Source of the DNA: Mallotus nudiflorus
Lineage: Eukaryota > Streptophyta > Magnoliopsida > Malpighiales > Euphorbiaceae
Assembly (NCBI GenBank): GCA_947683625.1
Contig: CANTUR010000787.1
Location: 620,001-684,000 of the forward strand
Length of the DNA: 64,000 nucleotides
Reading direction: 5' to 3'
In this document: positions 27,468-39,011 of the stretch, piece after piece
Numbering within the stretch: position 1 is the first letter of the stretch
Layout of the letters: each line of letters begins with the position of its first letter
Made by a program: the position numbers and the translations under genes
The notes under the pieces: model-generated
The model's database searches: none
What the model was told of the DNA's origin: nothing
Seen by the model: the letters and a program-made list of their open reading frames with translations, nothing else

Positions 27468-29065
27468 AGCTAGCTAATTAACAACTATTTAATATAATTT
27501 AAAAATTATTTGCTAATAATGCAAATTAAATGTTTATTTTTATTTATATAAAACGTAGGGTATTACAATTTAATATTAATTATTTGAAATAGTTTTATGA
27601 ATTTGCATAAGTTCATGCATAATTTTAAAGTGTTAAATAACATACATATACGTACATTTATTTAAATTAAATTAGGGTTTAATTAATTAAATTAATTTTT
27701 ATTATATAGTTTTAATATTAATTAATTAAGTGTGTATATATGTATATATGTGTATATATTATTAAAATATGTGTGTGGTGCATATTTATTATGTGTATTA
27801 TATTATATATTAAAATATTATAGAGTATGATATATATATACATATATACATATAATATTATAACAAAATATAAAGTTTGAGTTATTTATGAGTTTGACAT
27901 TATCATCTTCCTCCCCATTCTCGATTGGTTTCTTCCATCTCCGGCGTCTGTGACCTTCGTTTCTTGCCGTCGATGTGCCTCTCAGCCTTCCTCCTCCCTT
28001 ACCAGCCATTCCCGATGCCTCAAGCCTTCTTCTCCGGCGTGGTTTGACCAGAATTTGTGAGAGAGGTCGAGAGTACCATTAACGTTGATCAAGCCTTCTC
28101 CGGCCACCAAATTTGACACCACCGGTCTCTATCTTCTCTTTGAGCTCCGGTGAGTCCATTTTCAAGTTTTTTTTTCACTTGAAATGGTCTAGATTTCCCT
28201 AGGTTTCGATTTTATATTTTCGGCCTATTAGGGTTTTTGATTTTTTTGAGCTTTGATTTGGTTTATTCATGAAGTATTCCTTCACAAACATTGATCCTAG
28301 TAGCTTAATCTTGCTCTGTGAATTTTTTTGGAATTTTTGGGAATTATTTTGATTTTTGTGAATTTTTGATTATTTTATTAATATTTTCTAATTTTCAAAA
28401 ATTAATTAATTAAATTATGAAATTGTGTTTTATGGTGTTTGTAGGTGTTGAAATGCATTTTAGAAATTCATTTTTAATTTTTTTGAATTTTATATAATTA
28501 TTTGGAATTTATTTAGTTTATGTAATTTTGGGAAAATTAGGTTAATTATGTGTTTTAGTGAAATTAATTGGTTAATTGACTATATTTATTGATATTATTG
28601 AATTATATGTTGAGAAAATTAATTTTGAGTGACTACTATTTTTGGTGAATTTTTGATTAATTTTAGTGAATTTACATAACTAGGGGTATTTTGGTAATTT
28701 GGCACTAAATTGGCTAAAAATATAATTAAATTGGTTTTACTAGTTATTTGGGCTATAAAAATGATTTCTATAAATTATTTATTATTTTTAACTAATGAAA
28801 ACTATTTTTCGTAAATTATTTTCAAATTATATATAATATACGATTTTTTTAAATAAATGAGTTTTATCGATTTTTAATATGTTTTAGGGTTAATTACGTA
28901 ATTTGGATTTATAAAATGTATTTTTAGTATTAAAGGGAATTTTTGGTATTTCTGTAATCATTCCGTGAATTGTGAACCTCTGTCGATGAAATTGTAGTTT
29001 GGAGTCCAACCGAGGGATTGTGTGGTTGTGAATTGTGTTTATTCTCGAAGTGTGTTTCTTTGCAG

Positions 29066-29321
29066 GACCGGCTCTACTTTTTGAGTAGAGAGATGTCTAT
29101 TTTATAGGGGAGGTTCTGTTAGATTTTCGATAGAATTCTCGTAAAACGTGATATCCGGTCGAATTCTGATTCTAATTCTGTGTCTAAGATTCTAGATCGA
29201 GTCTTTAGAATTTCCGTTAGAATTATGCTGATTTCCTGTTATCATTTGTTTGTTTAGTTGCACCGAGACCGAGACCTAGTGGACCAGGCCCGTCGGACCC
29301 GTCTCGTGGAGCACAATAACT
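29066..29321 (+). other. LTR-G predicted exon 2 with hairpins
   Basis: It is preceded by TTTCTTTGCAG and followed by GTGAGTT. Hairpin 1 (29072-29090) keeps its stem, with one T-G wobble in place of the C-G pair of LTR-A. Hairpin 2 (arms at 29099-29106 and 29141-29148) is partly broken in the 5' arm. Confidence 0.45.
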
Positions 29322-30649
29322 GTGAGTTGTTATTCTATATATACTTGTATTAGGATTGCATGTTTTTTTTAGAAATGTATGATTTTTTTTATAAACTATG
29401 TATATATAGTTTAATCATTACTTAGGTTTATTTTGGTATATTTTCGGTATATTTCCAAATTATATGCATGTTTTATTATGAATTTATACTTAAATTGTTT
29501 TAAGTATATTTATAGTTTATTTCTAGTTTATTTTATAACTATATTGGATTTATTTGACGTATATATACTCGAAATATATCTGATTTACTTTTGGTATATT
29601 TCTAGTATATATATATGGTTTATATTGCTATTTTATTTAATGTCATGCATCATTTATTTTATGAATGTATATTTTATATAAATGAAGGATATCAATAGAA
29701 CGTGCTACATAGTGGGCAGCATTAGAACCGAGTACGTACCGGTACGATGATAGCATTTAGGCTTTATTGCTAACTTATTTGTGGATATTGATTGAATTGA
29801 TTCATTTGGTGTGAGATGTGATTGAGAGTGTGATTGCTGGAGCTCGGTTGACCAAGTGTATTGGGGCCAATCACACTGACAATCAGACTGCTGGAGCTCG
29901 GTTGACCAAGTGTCTCGGGGCCAGTCTACTGTTCAGATGGAACAAGTGAACTTATTTGGAATAAGTGAGCTTGTATGATTAGAGTGTTGTCTAACACTGT
30001 TTGAGGTTGCGATTTTCTAGGGTTCTATTTGATCCTTCATAAATGGATATTATTTTCAGTAAAAAATATAAAATGATTTTGATGCATCTGTATGTATTTG
30101 CTTGTATATATATTTATTATATATATTATTGACTGCGTACATTGTCATTTAGTTATACATCTATATATATTATAACAATTCACTCAGTGAGGTCTGACTC
30201 CTCTCTGTTGACAATTTTTTAGGAGAGTCTACGTCTTCAGACCTCAGTAGCAGACTCATACGCCGGATTTCTTCCACCTTGACTTCACTATGTAAACTGT
30301 TTACCTGAGCTTTATTTTATAATCTAGACATTGCAGTAGTTGTAAACATTTGTGAGACTTATGTATTATATTCATGTGAGTTATGTATTTTAAATATTTG
30401 AACTGAGATTCTATTGAAAGATTTTTATTATATGAGATGAGGATGTTCATCTAATTCGATTGGCAAATTATTATTTTATTTTTATTTATGAGATTTTAAT
30501 TTCTGCTGCAAATTATTTTATTTATGTTATTATTATTATTGTATGTTTTTATTTTATTTTATTTTAAGGTTTGCTACAGATTCCGAATTCGAAAGAATTC
30601 CCGTTCCCTAACGCCGATTATGATCTCTGTTTTGGATCGTGACATAGGT

Positions 30650-31690
30650 GACTCCCATTAATGGAAAAATTCATTCTCATTTCTATACAAAATTTTAATC
30701 AACAAAACTCTAAAAATCGGAATCACTTATTCTAATTCTAATTTTTATCTTTATTTTTTATAAAATAAATGACTCCTAAATGAATTCATTTTATAAAATA
30801 TTTATTTAAACTAAATATTTCACTAATAACAATTTATTTTTAAATGAGTTTTCTTCGGAAATGAAATTATTTTTTTATTGGAATTGAATCAAATAATAAG
30901 TAAGTTGAATTAGATATCTAAATATGAATGGACAAAATCGCCATAGAAGAAATGAAAGATTGAAATAAACAAAAATAGTTCCTAAAATAATATATAGTCA
31001 TTGATCGATCCATTATTTTCACCCTTTTTTTTGTTGCTTATGACACAAACGTGGAAGATGCTTGTGCACTAGAGTTCCTTGAGATTGCAATCAAAAGATG
31101 AATAATTTCTAGCTTGTAAGCACAACTTCGATACAAGGGGACCACTTCACATTGAAGAAGGTAGGACCAAAATTCAGGCAGCAGCAGCAGGAAGCAAGAG
31201 CAAAATGAATGATCAGGGCATAATAATAGTGGTATACAGCTTCAAGTGGCTATGGACTAGGCCACGAAATTTGTATACTTATCATCTCTTCAAATAAAAA
31301 GGACCCAGAACACACCTCTAAATACCCATCATCAGTTAGTGCTTTTCTAGCTCTTATCTGAATGAAGATGAGGTGAATCTATCATTTGGATTTCTTGTGC
31401 TTTTTTGGCCCTTCACTTAGATATCCACTGGATAACAGTCACTCTCTTGACATTGTTTTGTTACCTTACAAATTGTCCCCAAAAAAATAATTAAAATCGT
31501 CCTAGCTATAAAATTTAATCACCTTTTTTTGGCTTGCTAGCTAATTGTTTCTTGTCTTTTATTTCTTTTTCTTTTTCTAGTCTATAACACCCTTTTTTTC
31601 CTCATCATTTGCATCTTTGGTTCTTCTTCTATCTTGTCCATTTCTGTATTCATCAGGAGAATTTTTGTTTAACAAATTCTATTATAAAAC
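30650..31690. other. Upstream region of the TIGR01589-domain gene
   Basis: No coding frame was recognised. The first part (to about 30880) looks like the interrupted right half of the AT-rich sequence into which LTR-G inserted. The part after 31020 is less AT-rich, with a CAG run at 31180-31190 and pyrimidine-rich stretches just before the gene. It probably holds the promoter and 5' leader. Confidence 0.4.
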
Positions 31691-32440
31691 ATGTATCACC
31701 ACCACCACCATCTTCTTCCTTGTTTGCATTGCCACCCACATAGCTACATTAGAATGGTAACTAATTAAGTTCATGATCTACTTATCTACGTACCCTCCTA
31801 TGTATGCATTAATTGATAATCGATGATAGGAGTTACTGATCATTAGTTGCTTCTGGTGTTTGCATGGACAATATGTATATATGTAACAGGTTCAGCATCT
31901 CATAGAGAGATGCCTACTTCTTCACATGAGCAGAGACCAATGTATTGAGGCGTTAGCAGAGCATGCCAGCATTCGGCCCCTTGTTACACTTACTGGTAAG
32001 TGTTCGTAACCTCTATATCTTTCTTCGAGGTTAATATTAGGACGCTAAATTTACACTCTCTGAATAAAGTCAGCGTCAAATGGAGTCGTATATATATATG
32101 TATATTATACATGTTTAATGTGGTTGCAGTGTGGAGAGAACTACAAAAAGAAAATAGGGACTTCTTTGAAGCATATTTTCGTTATGTTCCTTCCAGGCTT
32201 TCCCCAAGTAAGCTCCTAAATTTCTTACACATTTCATATTAATGTCAGTGCATTTGTACAACATTTGCTCATGCGTGGAAATTAAGAAACAAGAACCGGT
32301 CTGGATGAACGATGAGCAAGCTAGTTTTTTCTTTTGGCTCCTATGAAACTAAAGAGTTGTCTCCAAACTGTGAGTTTGTTTTTTCAGATAGGTTCGCTCA
32401 AAGGATGCCCAGATTGGGAAGAAGAAAACAATGGAAATAA
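31691..32440 (+). CDS. Small TIGR01589-domain protein (plant-specific, four exons)
   Basis: Exons 31691-31756, 31890-31995, 32130-32207 and 32388-32440 join in frame across GT-AG introns to a 100-residue protein. It begins with a His-rich stretch (MYHHHHH). The core, VQHLIERCLLLHMS, then IRPLVTLTVWRELQKEN and RDFFEAYF, matches the plant-specific TIGR01589 domain, which is usually described as LIE(K/R)CLQLYM...VWxxLEEENxxFFxAYY. The C-terminus is basic (RLGRRKQWK). The domain's molecular function is not known to me. All splice sites are canonical and the frame is intact, so the gene is probably functional. The start was chosen because it is the first ATG in frame with the core, and the 22 codons before the first intron keep phase 0. 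Confidence 0.8.
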
Positions 32441-33274
32441 ACGTGAAAAATAGCTGAACGTGAAGAAGGTCTATACAGACAGCTGGGGTTTATTAATATC
32501 TATAATCAGTTAGCTTTTACTGTATGGGGTTAGCTGGGTAGCTTAATTAATTTATACAGTACATATATATGTTTCTTTACTGAGCATCTCCCTGGCTGCC
32601 TATAAATGGATCCCATGTTGCATGATTATAAAAACATGTTTATATATGGTTGATTATATGTCTTTTTCATATGGTTGCAATATTTTTTTTTTCTTTGTGC
32701 AATATCTATTGTCTACCTTAACAATCAACTAATGTTCAAAGATGAATCAGCATGTGATTTATTTCCAGATAGATAGATCTCTCATATTTTGGACTATAGT
32801 GTTGCATTAGCTAGGGGACCATTCATTTACTGTTAGAAATTTTTATGCACCAATTTGAATGTGTGTTGTCCCCAGAACAAGATGTTGATTCCACTCTTGA
32901 AAATTTTATAAATTGGGCGATTATACATATCACGACTGCAATAATAACAAAATAAATATGAGGTAATTTTAATATTGTTTCCAATATTAATTAATATTCA
33001 TATTTTTTAAAATATATATATATATATATATATTAGAATCTAAAATTTAATATGTACATTATGAACCTGTTATGTAATTAGTGATTTAAATATTTTTTTT
33101 TGAAAAGTAATGATTTAAATACTTGTAATTTATATATAATTTTTTTTATTTTTTTAATAATGTAATTTATAAACCCAATAAAATGTAGAAATGTAAAAGT
33201 TACTTCTGACGGTATACTATTCCTTACCGTTTCTTACAACTAGAAACATTTCCCTTAACTCAAAATCAATAGCA

Positions 33275-33338
<64 letters not shown>

Positions 33339-33594
33339 GCAGAGGATCAAATGAAAAGTTGCACTTGAGACAGAATGCGATAATATATCATATATTATAT
33401 TTCAAGTACCTTGAAAGTTCTTATATCTGCTGTCAGTCTTTCACAACTTGCAGTGCAGTCAAGACCTCATTCCCAAGAGCATCTATCTCTAAAACACATA
33501 TGATTCAGAACCCAACCCTTAGCCCTAAAAGTGGAACATTTTTCTTCTTACAGAAGTTTATATATATAAAAATATATATAAGATTTTAATTTCT
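32441..33594. other. Convergent intergenic region
   Basis: This region lies between the stops of the TIGR01589 gene (+) and INO (-). It should contain both 3' UTRs. A 59-bp (AT)n tract lies at 33277-33335. No other gene is seen. Confidence 0.5.
33277..33335. repeat. (AT)n microsatellite
   Basis: This is a pure AT run of about 59 bp between two convergent genes. Confidence 0.95.
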
Positions 33595-35285
33595 TCACTC
33601 GAACGGTGTTCTTGCCCATATGGAGTGCCTTGGAGCCTTTCTTTCATGGAAACTTTTGCCTTCAATGTTCACCTGAAACTTTTCAAAACAGAAAGCCATG
33701 CATCTACTTCAATGGCATAAATTGCTACAGACGTAGTGTTAAGCAGGTCTTTACAGTGTGCACTTAAATACCCCTTAAAGGGATGTATTTGAAAATTTTC
33801 GAAATGCACTATATAGTTTAACTAAGGTAGAAAGTGACTAGCTAGCTTGGGAATTCATGAACTGAGACAAGTCCTGTGTGTTGTATCATCACACACTGTC
33901 CATTTTAATTGCTTTCGACATAACCAATCATTTCTACCCACTTCAGTACAAATCTTGAATCATTAAACATATTAATGAGGGTTTGATCATCATCATCATC
34001 TCATGAACTACCGATTAGTTACTATACCTTTTGAGCTCAACTTGATTATACTTAAAAAAACATAATTGTATTGTATTATAAGTAATTATGAATATCAATA
34101 ACATGGACATCGATTTCTCTGATATTTTACCTCAGCTGCATCATGACTCCATGTTGCCTTCTCCTCTTCAGCTTGTCCACAGTAATTCTCTCCACTTTCT
34201 TTATAATGAATCGGAGGGCAATTGGCCCACTAAAAGACAACATCAAACAAGTGCTGGATTAAGCTTAGATAAAATCAAGAAATACCTTTTTTTTCCAGTA
34301 AAGAATATATCTTTATTACATTTGGATTGATTTTAACAAGTTGTGATTTGAGAACTTACATTTTTTGCAGCTGTACTGAAGGCTTCTTTATGAGCCATGC
34401 TTGGATTTTCAGATTTGAGCCTTCTGATCTCTTCCCTGCTATAAACATGTACATATAAGAATAACCCCAGAACATAATGAATCATTGCATGCAACTATAT
34501 AATCTTGAGTTAGGATTTTCTTTACTTGATGAAGCGATTGTAAGCTGATGGTGCTCTTTGCCTCTTCTCTGGTGCTGTAGGGAGTTTGAACATATATAAA
34601 TCAGTTTAAGTAGTTAATGACCTAATACTGAATATAGATATATATAACAAAACCAAATTCAATGAGCTTAATTACGTTTATTAATGACACGGTTAACAGG
34701 GTTCTTATCATCCTCTAGTTCATTATCAGAATAGGCAGCCATAGATGGAGATCTCTCAATGTTCAATGTTTTTCCCGCATCCGATTCTTCTAAATTGATC
34801 TCTTCTTTTTGCTGATGATAGACAAAGAGAACACACAAGTGTTACTGATAAAAAATCTGAAGCATCATTGCACTAACTTGTTTCATCAATAGAATCGGGT
34901 TTCAAGAAAACCCATGAACAAAAAGGAAAAGAAATATATAGAACTTAATAAATATGGACAAAGTAAAATGTAAAATACACCTGATCATGGCTGAGAGAAG
35001 CTAAAAGCTGCTGGAAAGGGACAAAAGATACTTTCATCATGTTGACAGAGAGGAGGCTGGTGCAGTGCCCACATCTCACAGTCACCACCATAGACAAGCT
35101 GCTGCATGGGACACTTACCTATACTTTGACAAAGAAAATATTGTTTTCAAGTGTAAAATATAACAACAATAGTAAGAATTTGAAAAGTTTTCACGAGACA
35201 ATACCAGTAAAATGGTGTCACAAAAACCACATTGTACATAGCAAATCTGCTCTGGAAGGTCAAAGAGATGGTTCAATGTTGACAT
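33595..35285 (-). CDS. INO: INNER NO OUTER-type YABBY transcription factor
   Basis: Seven exons on the minus strand join in frame to 218 residues: 35205-35285, 34981-35118, 34676-34811, 34526-34574, 34360-34435, 34131-34229 and 33595-33672. Every intron is GT-AG. The N-terminal C2C2 zinc finger uses Cys19, Cys22, Cys43 and Cys46 (CGFC, then RCGHC). The HMG-like YABBY domain starts at about residue 119 (PPEKRQRAPSAYNRFI) and continues with EEIRRLKSENPSMAHKEAF. The ENPSMAHKEAF variant, the N-terminus MSTLNHLFDLP and the C-terminus RHSIW....PFE are INO features, unlike FIL, YAB2, YAB5 or CRC, which have NPDISHREAF. INO specifies abaxial identity of the outer integument in ovules and acts in the nucleus. 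The family is normally about 230 residues, so the gene looks complete. The last exon lies 458 bp from the previous one and is easily missed. Confidence 0.93.
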
Positions 35286-35377
35286 TATTGTGGGTCTTGT
35301 TTGCTTGTTCAGGCGGAGGGAGAGAGAGAGTAAGCGAGATTATTAAGGTTGTGGGTCATCTGATAGGAAGGAGGAGA

Positions 35378-35387
35378 CCTATATAGG
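35378..35387 (-). promoter_or_regulatory. Candidate TATA box of INO
   Basis: CCTATATAGG lies about 95 bp upstream of the INO start codon. It is palindromic, so the box reads the same on the minus strand. The start site would be near 35350, giving a leader of about 65 nt with a purine-rich (GA)n element (CT on the minus strand) near 35315-35330. Confidence 0.5.
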
Positions 35388-37140
35388 TGGTAAGATGATT
35401 CCAATAATGAGCAAAATGTGTTTTAGTTTTACGTTTTAGGATGTTTTGTTTTGCCAAACTAGTAGAGTCTTCTATCATTATTGTTTATTAACAAAAACAA
35501 GTACATTCATAACTCAGCTGCCACTAATAATTGCTCAATTATATCTAATAAGGTGTAGATGAATTGGTGAAAGACTTTTTCACTTTAATAAGAAGTTTCA
35601 AGTTAGAGCTATAGGTATGTAATTATTTTAAAACTCTTGAGGTAAATCTTTCTCGCCTTTCGGAATTCGTTCTGGATTGAGAGAGGATTAATTTGGGTGT
35701 GATACGAACTTAAAAATGCCTTCCACAGTTGGAAACCTCTTAGGTTACCTCGTGTTTAGATGAAAAAAAATAATAATTGTTCAAGTATTTCAGCATGTTT
35801 TAATAATTTTAGGATTAACACTTAATTTTTGTGTGTTTGTAATTTTTTATTAACTAAACTCGATAATTCAAACATGTTAATATCAGAACTCCAAACATGA
35901 ATTCAATACATATCTTTTTACACATTTATGTATAAAACATTAAGCATGTAGTTAATTAATCAATCCTTGGTGGAAATGTTTTTTTTTTTTTGATAATGGA
36001 ATGGATCGATACTAGATGAAATCATATATCTGTGGTGAAATTGACCATTAGACCAAACTACGTAGAGATCTCTTTTGGATTTATAATTTCATATAATGTT
36101 CACATAGGTGCTTAAAGAAAGACAATTATAAACTTCAACATCTGATGTTAATCAACATGAATGGCTCAAATTTCCATGGCAAAGGGAAAAATCGACAAGT
36201 TCCAATTTGTTTCATGTGTAGTTTTCTCTACCATTTAATCATCCATCTCTTTGAGTCATCTCTCATTCATGAGAGTGAAAGTGTAGTAAAGTTTTTACCA
36301 CAATAAGAAGAAGGGTAAGTTCCAAAAGAGTGCATGGAGAAGGAAAGGAGGCATCTAAGGATTTTGTCTTTTATGAGAGAGGGCAAATATAATTGACTAT
36401 AAAGAAGGCATCTCTCCCACTTTCTGTGCTCTCTTTGTTCATGCTATATTCCATCCCTGCCCTTTATGTACCACCACTTAATTGCCTAACATCTACTTTG
36501 TCAGGTCTCATTTCATGAGTCCACTTACCTTTCTCTCCTTCCATTTTGTTGCCCTTGTTGACTCAACCATGTGATTGCAATTTAAGTTTTAGCAGACCAA
36601 TTCTGAAACCTTGCAAAATCAAATTTGCTAACGAACAAATCAGCATTACATAATATTAAGAAAATTAATTGGATATATATAATTGAAATAAAAAGCTTCT
36701 TTACGTGATATGTTTAGAAGCTCAAATGACAACATGGTTGATACAAGAGAGGGGCAGATACAAGCACAAATAGTTGAGGAATGCTCCGACAAGGAATAAC
36801 TGAAGTATTATTGCACAACTACCACTGGCAATCCTTGGCTCTGCTCTGGACTACAGAGGGACCACAATCAGGAAGAAAATTATTGATGGACCGCTGAAGA
36901 GTCAGGAGACACCAAGGTTTCATTGTCAAGTCAGAGTGTGACCTATGTTTAATTTAACAAATGTCATGCTTTTTTTTTTAGGTCTTTCTTAGTAGACCGG
37001 AAAGATTAATGCAAAATTTTGACAATGAAATTATATATTTGATAGAAAATGTTAAAAATGAAATTTGAAAGATATTAGCATTCAATTGATATATCATGGA
37101 TTCTTATCCATAATTTAATATGGACCATACACGTGTGAAA
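35388..37140. other. INO upstream intergenic region
   Basis: No coding frame was recognised. The interval from 36100 to 36950 is less AT-rich than its surroundings, but I could assign nothing to it. It would contain the INO promoter. Confidence 0.4.
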
Positions 37141-37149
37141 ACGTGCATC

Positions 37150-37515
37150 TTTTTTTCACGTCATCTGGTTTGGCTACGTTCTTGAAGATTCATTTGGCAG
37201 TGTTTCTAGCTTCCCACTCACTATTAATCTCTGATTCAGCTTTGCCGAAATCATCAACAGTCTTTGTAATGATTGAGAGTCATGACCTTTTCACGTAGTT
37301 CACCATTCTCTTCATGCTCTATGGCGATGGTCTCTTCTCTATGCTTAGTTGCCTCAGCTTCTCCATGTCAATGTTTCTTGATGATGACCCATTTTTCTTC
37401 CTTGATTTCATCTCCATCTTCCACTCTTCTTGCTTCCAACCAGATGGCAGTGACTTTAATCCGGAGGCCGTAAAATTATGATTCTCCGTTAGCACAACTG
37501 CTTCTTCCATTGGAG
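37150..37515 (-). pseudogene. Unrecognised gene remnant
   Basis: The minus strand has coding-like composition. It reads MEEAVVLTENHNF and LPSGWKQEEWKMEM before a frame change, after which another frame gives HREETIAIEHEENGELREKV. Several stops follow. The charged, helix-prone content suggests a fragment of a coiled-coil-type protein. I do not recognise the family and would not assign a function. Confidence 0.35.
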
Positions 37516-37984
37516 GACCGGAAAGTGCTTTGAGAATTTAATAATGGAAAACATTAGCAATGCTACAAGGATTGAAGTTTTGACATGGAGATCATTGTTA
37601 ATCATGTCAAGGGAATGGACTTAGAAGTGTACAATTAATGAACTTGTATATCGTGTTTTATGAACTTGTATATTGCAAGAGATTTCCTTGGAAACAGGTG
37701 CCGTATTATACAGCATGCCAAGCCGTTGGCTTAACATTAGCAGCCGGAACAATTTGATTAATATTTACTGGCAAACAAGATCACTTCAAAGGAATAATCT
37801 CCAACAGGGTCAGATATGCAGTCCTTTGTGGTTGAGTTCATAATCACATTCTATCTTACGTTTGTCATATCATTTTTTAGTTCATTAGTTAATTCATATA
37901 GGTTCATTAATTAAAAAAGTTAGAACTATACTGGATCTGCACGAATTTCCTGATAATATCCATAAATGGCTTGTTTTTGGTAAA

Positions 37985-38560
37985 TCATTTTTTTGAAACA
38001 AAAAAGATATTTCATTAAGGAAGATCAATTACAAAGAACCATGGAGGACCTGAGGCAAAATAAAAGCCGAAACCTCAGTCCAAAAACAAACATGATTAAA
38101 GTTCTTTGCTACTTTTGCAATACAATGGGCAGCTTCATTAGCTTGACATCTTGCAAACCTCACAGACACAAAAGATAATTGCTGCATTAAATTCTTACAA
38201 GTCTACACTACCAAACCAAACTCCGAAAATATCCATAACATCAGAGTGAAGAGCTGAAAGTAGCACCTTAAAATCAGTTTCTACAACGATATGAGACATG
38301 CCTTGATCACGTAACCAACTTAACGCTTCTTTGAGACATAACCCTTCAGCAACATTGGTAGCCACCTTTCCATAAATAAACTTTGAAGAACAGAGATAAA
38401 CAGACCTTGCAGAGTCTTTTAAGATCATCCCGAAACTAATAACATTCAAACTTTGATCAATAGCAGCATCGATATTCAATTTTTGAAAACCTGATTCTAG
38501 TCTATGTCATTTAACACCATCTGAATGACGATCAATAGAAATTGAAACCAGTTGAAGTTG
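37985..38560 (-). pseudogene. LINE 3' fragment with RNase H-like domain
   Basis: On the minus strand, 38479-38195 encodes an RVT_3-type RNase H-like domain (VISFGMILKDSA, AEGLCLKEALSWL, VVETDFKVLLSAL). After a frame change it continues with VRFARCQANEAAHCIAKVAKN, a typical end of that domain in plant LINE ORF2. The plus-strand T run at 37988-37994 marks the poly-A end. The upstream RT and endonuclease are absent, so this is a 5'-truncated LINE, the usual outcome of incomplete target-primed reverse transcription. Confidence 0.8.
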
Positions 38561-38799
38561 AAACACATAAAAAAAAAAGAACAATACTCAGTTTCATTAT
38601 TTTGTATAGGTTCATTTATCAAATAACTCGTGTAGGCTCATTAATTAAACACTTTAGGTTCCTCACTTTTACTCGGTTTCATTATACTAAATAGATTCAT
38701 TACACAAATATTGTAGATTTATTAGTTAATTCATGTATGTTCATTAGTTAAACATTGTAGTTCCAACCTTATTTGCATTACCGACTATAAAAGAAAGAA

Positions 38800-39011
38800 T
38801 CAAAACAGAAGCTGAGGCTACTGAGAAGAAGCGCAAAACCACCAAGAAGTTATACTCACGGTCCATTGTTGGTGCTACCTTGGAGGTCATCCAGAAGAGG
38901 AGAATTGAAAAACCAAAGGTTTGAGATGCTACTCGTGAGGCTGCTTTAAGAGAAATCAACGAGAGGATCAAGAAAGCCAAGGATGAAAAGAAGGAAAAAG
39001 AAAGCTGAGCT
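38800..39011 (+). pseudogene. Ribosomal protein eL24 (RPL24) retropseudogene fragment
   Basis: The plus strand encodes EATEKKRKTTKKLYSRSIV, then GATLEVIQKRRIEKPKV, a TGA stop at 38922-38924, and DATREAALREINERIKKAKD. This is the middle of ribosomal protein eL24, and the intron positions of a normal gene are absent. The N-terminal zinc-finger part is missing, a TGA replaces an arginine codon (CGA to TGA would do it), and the frame breaks again after KKEKES. It is a dead, probably processed, copy. Confidence 0.85.

Noticed and set aside
35039..35386. A 115-codon plus-strand open frame
   Set aside because: It overlaps INO exons 1 and 2 on the opposite strand and has no independent support.
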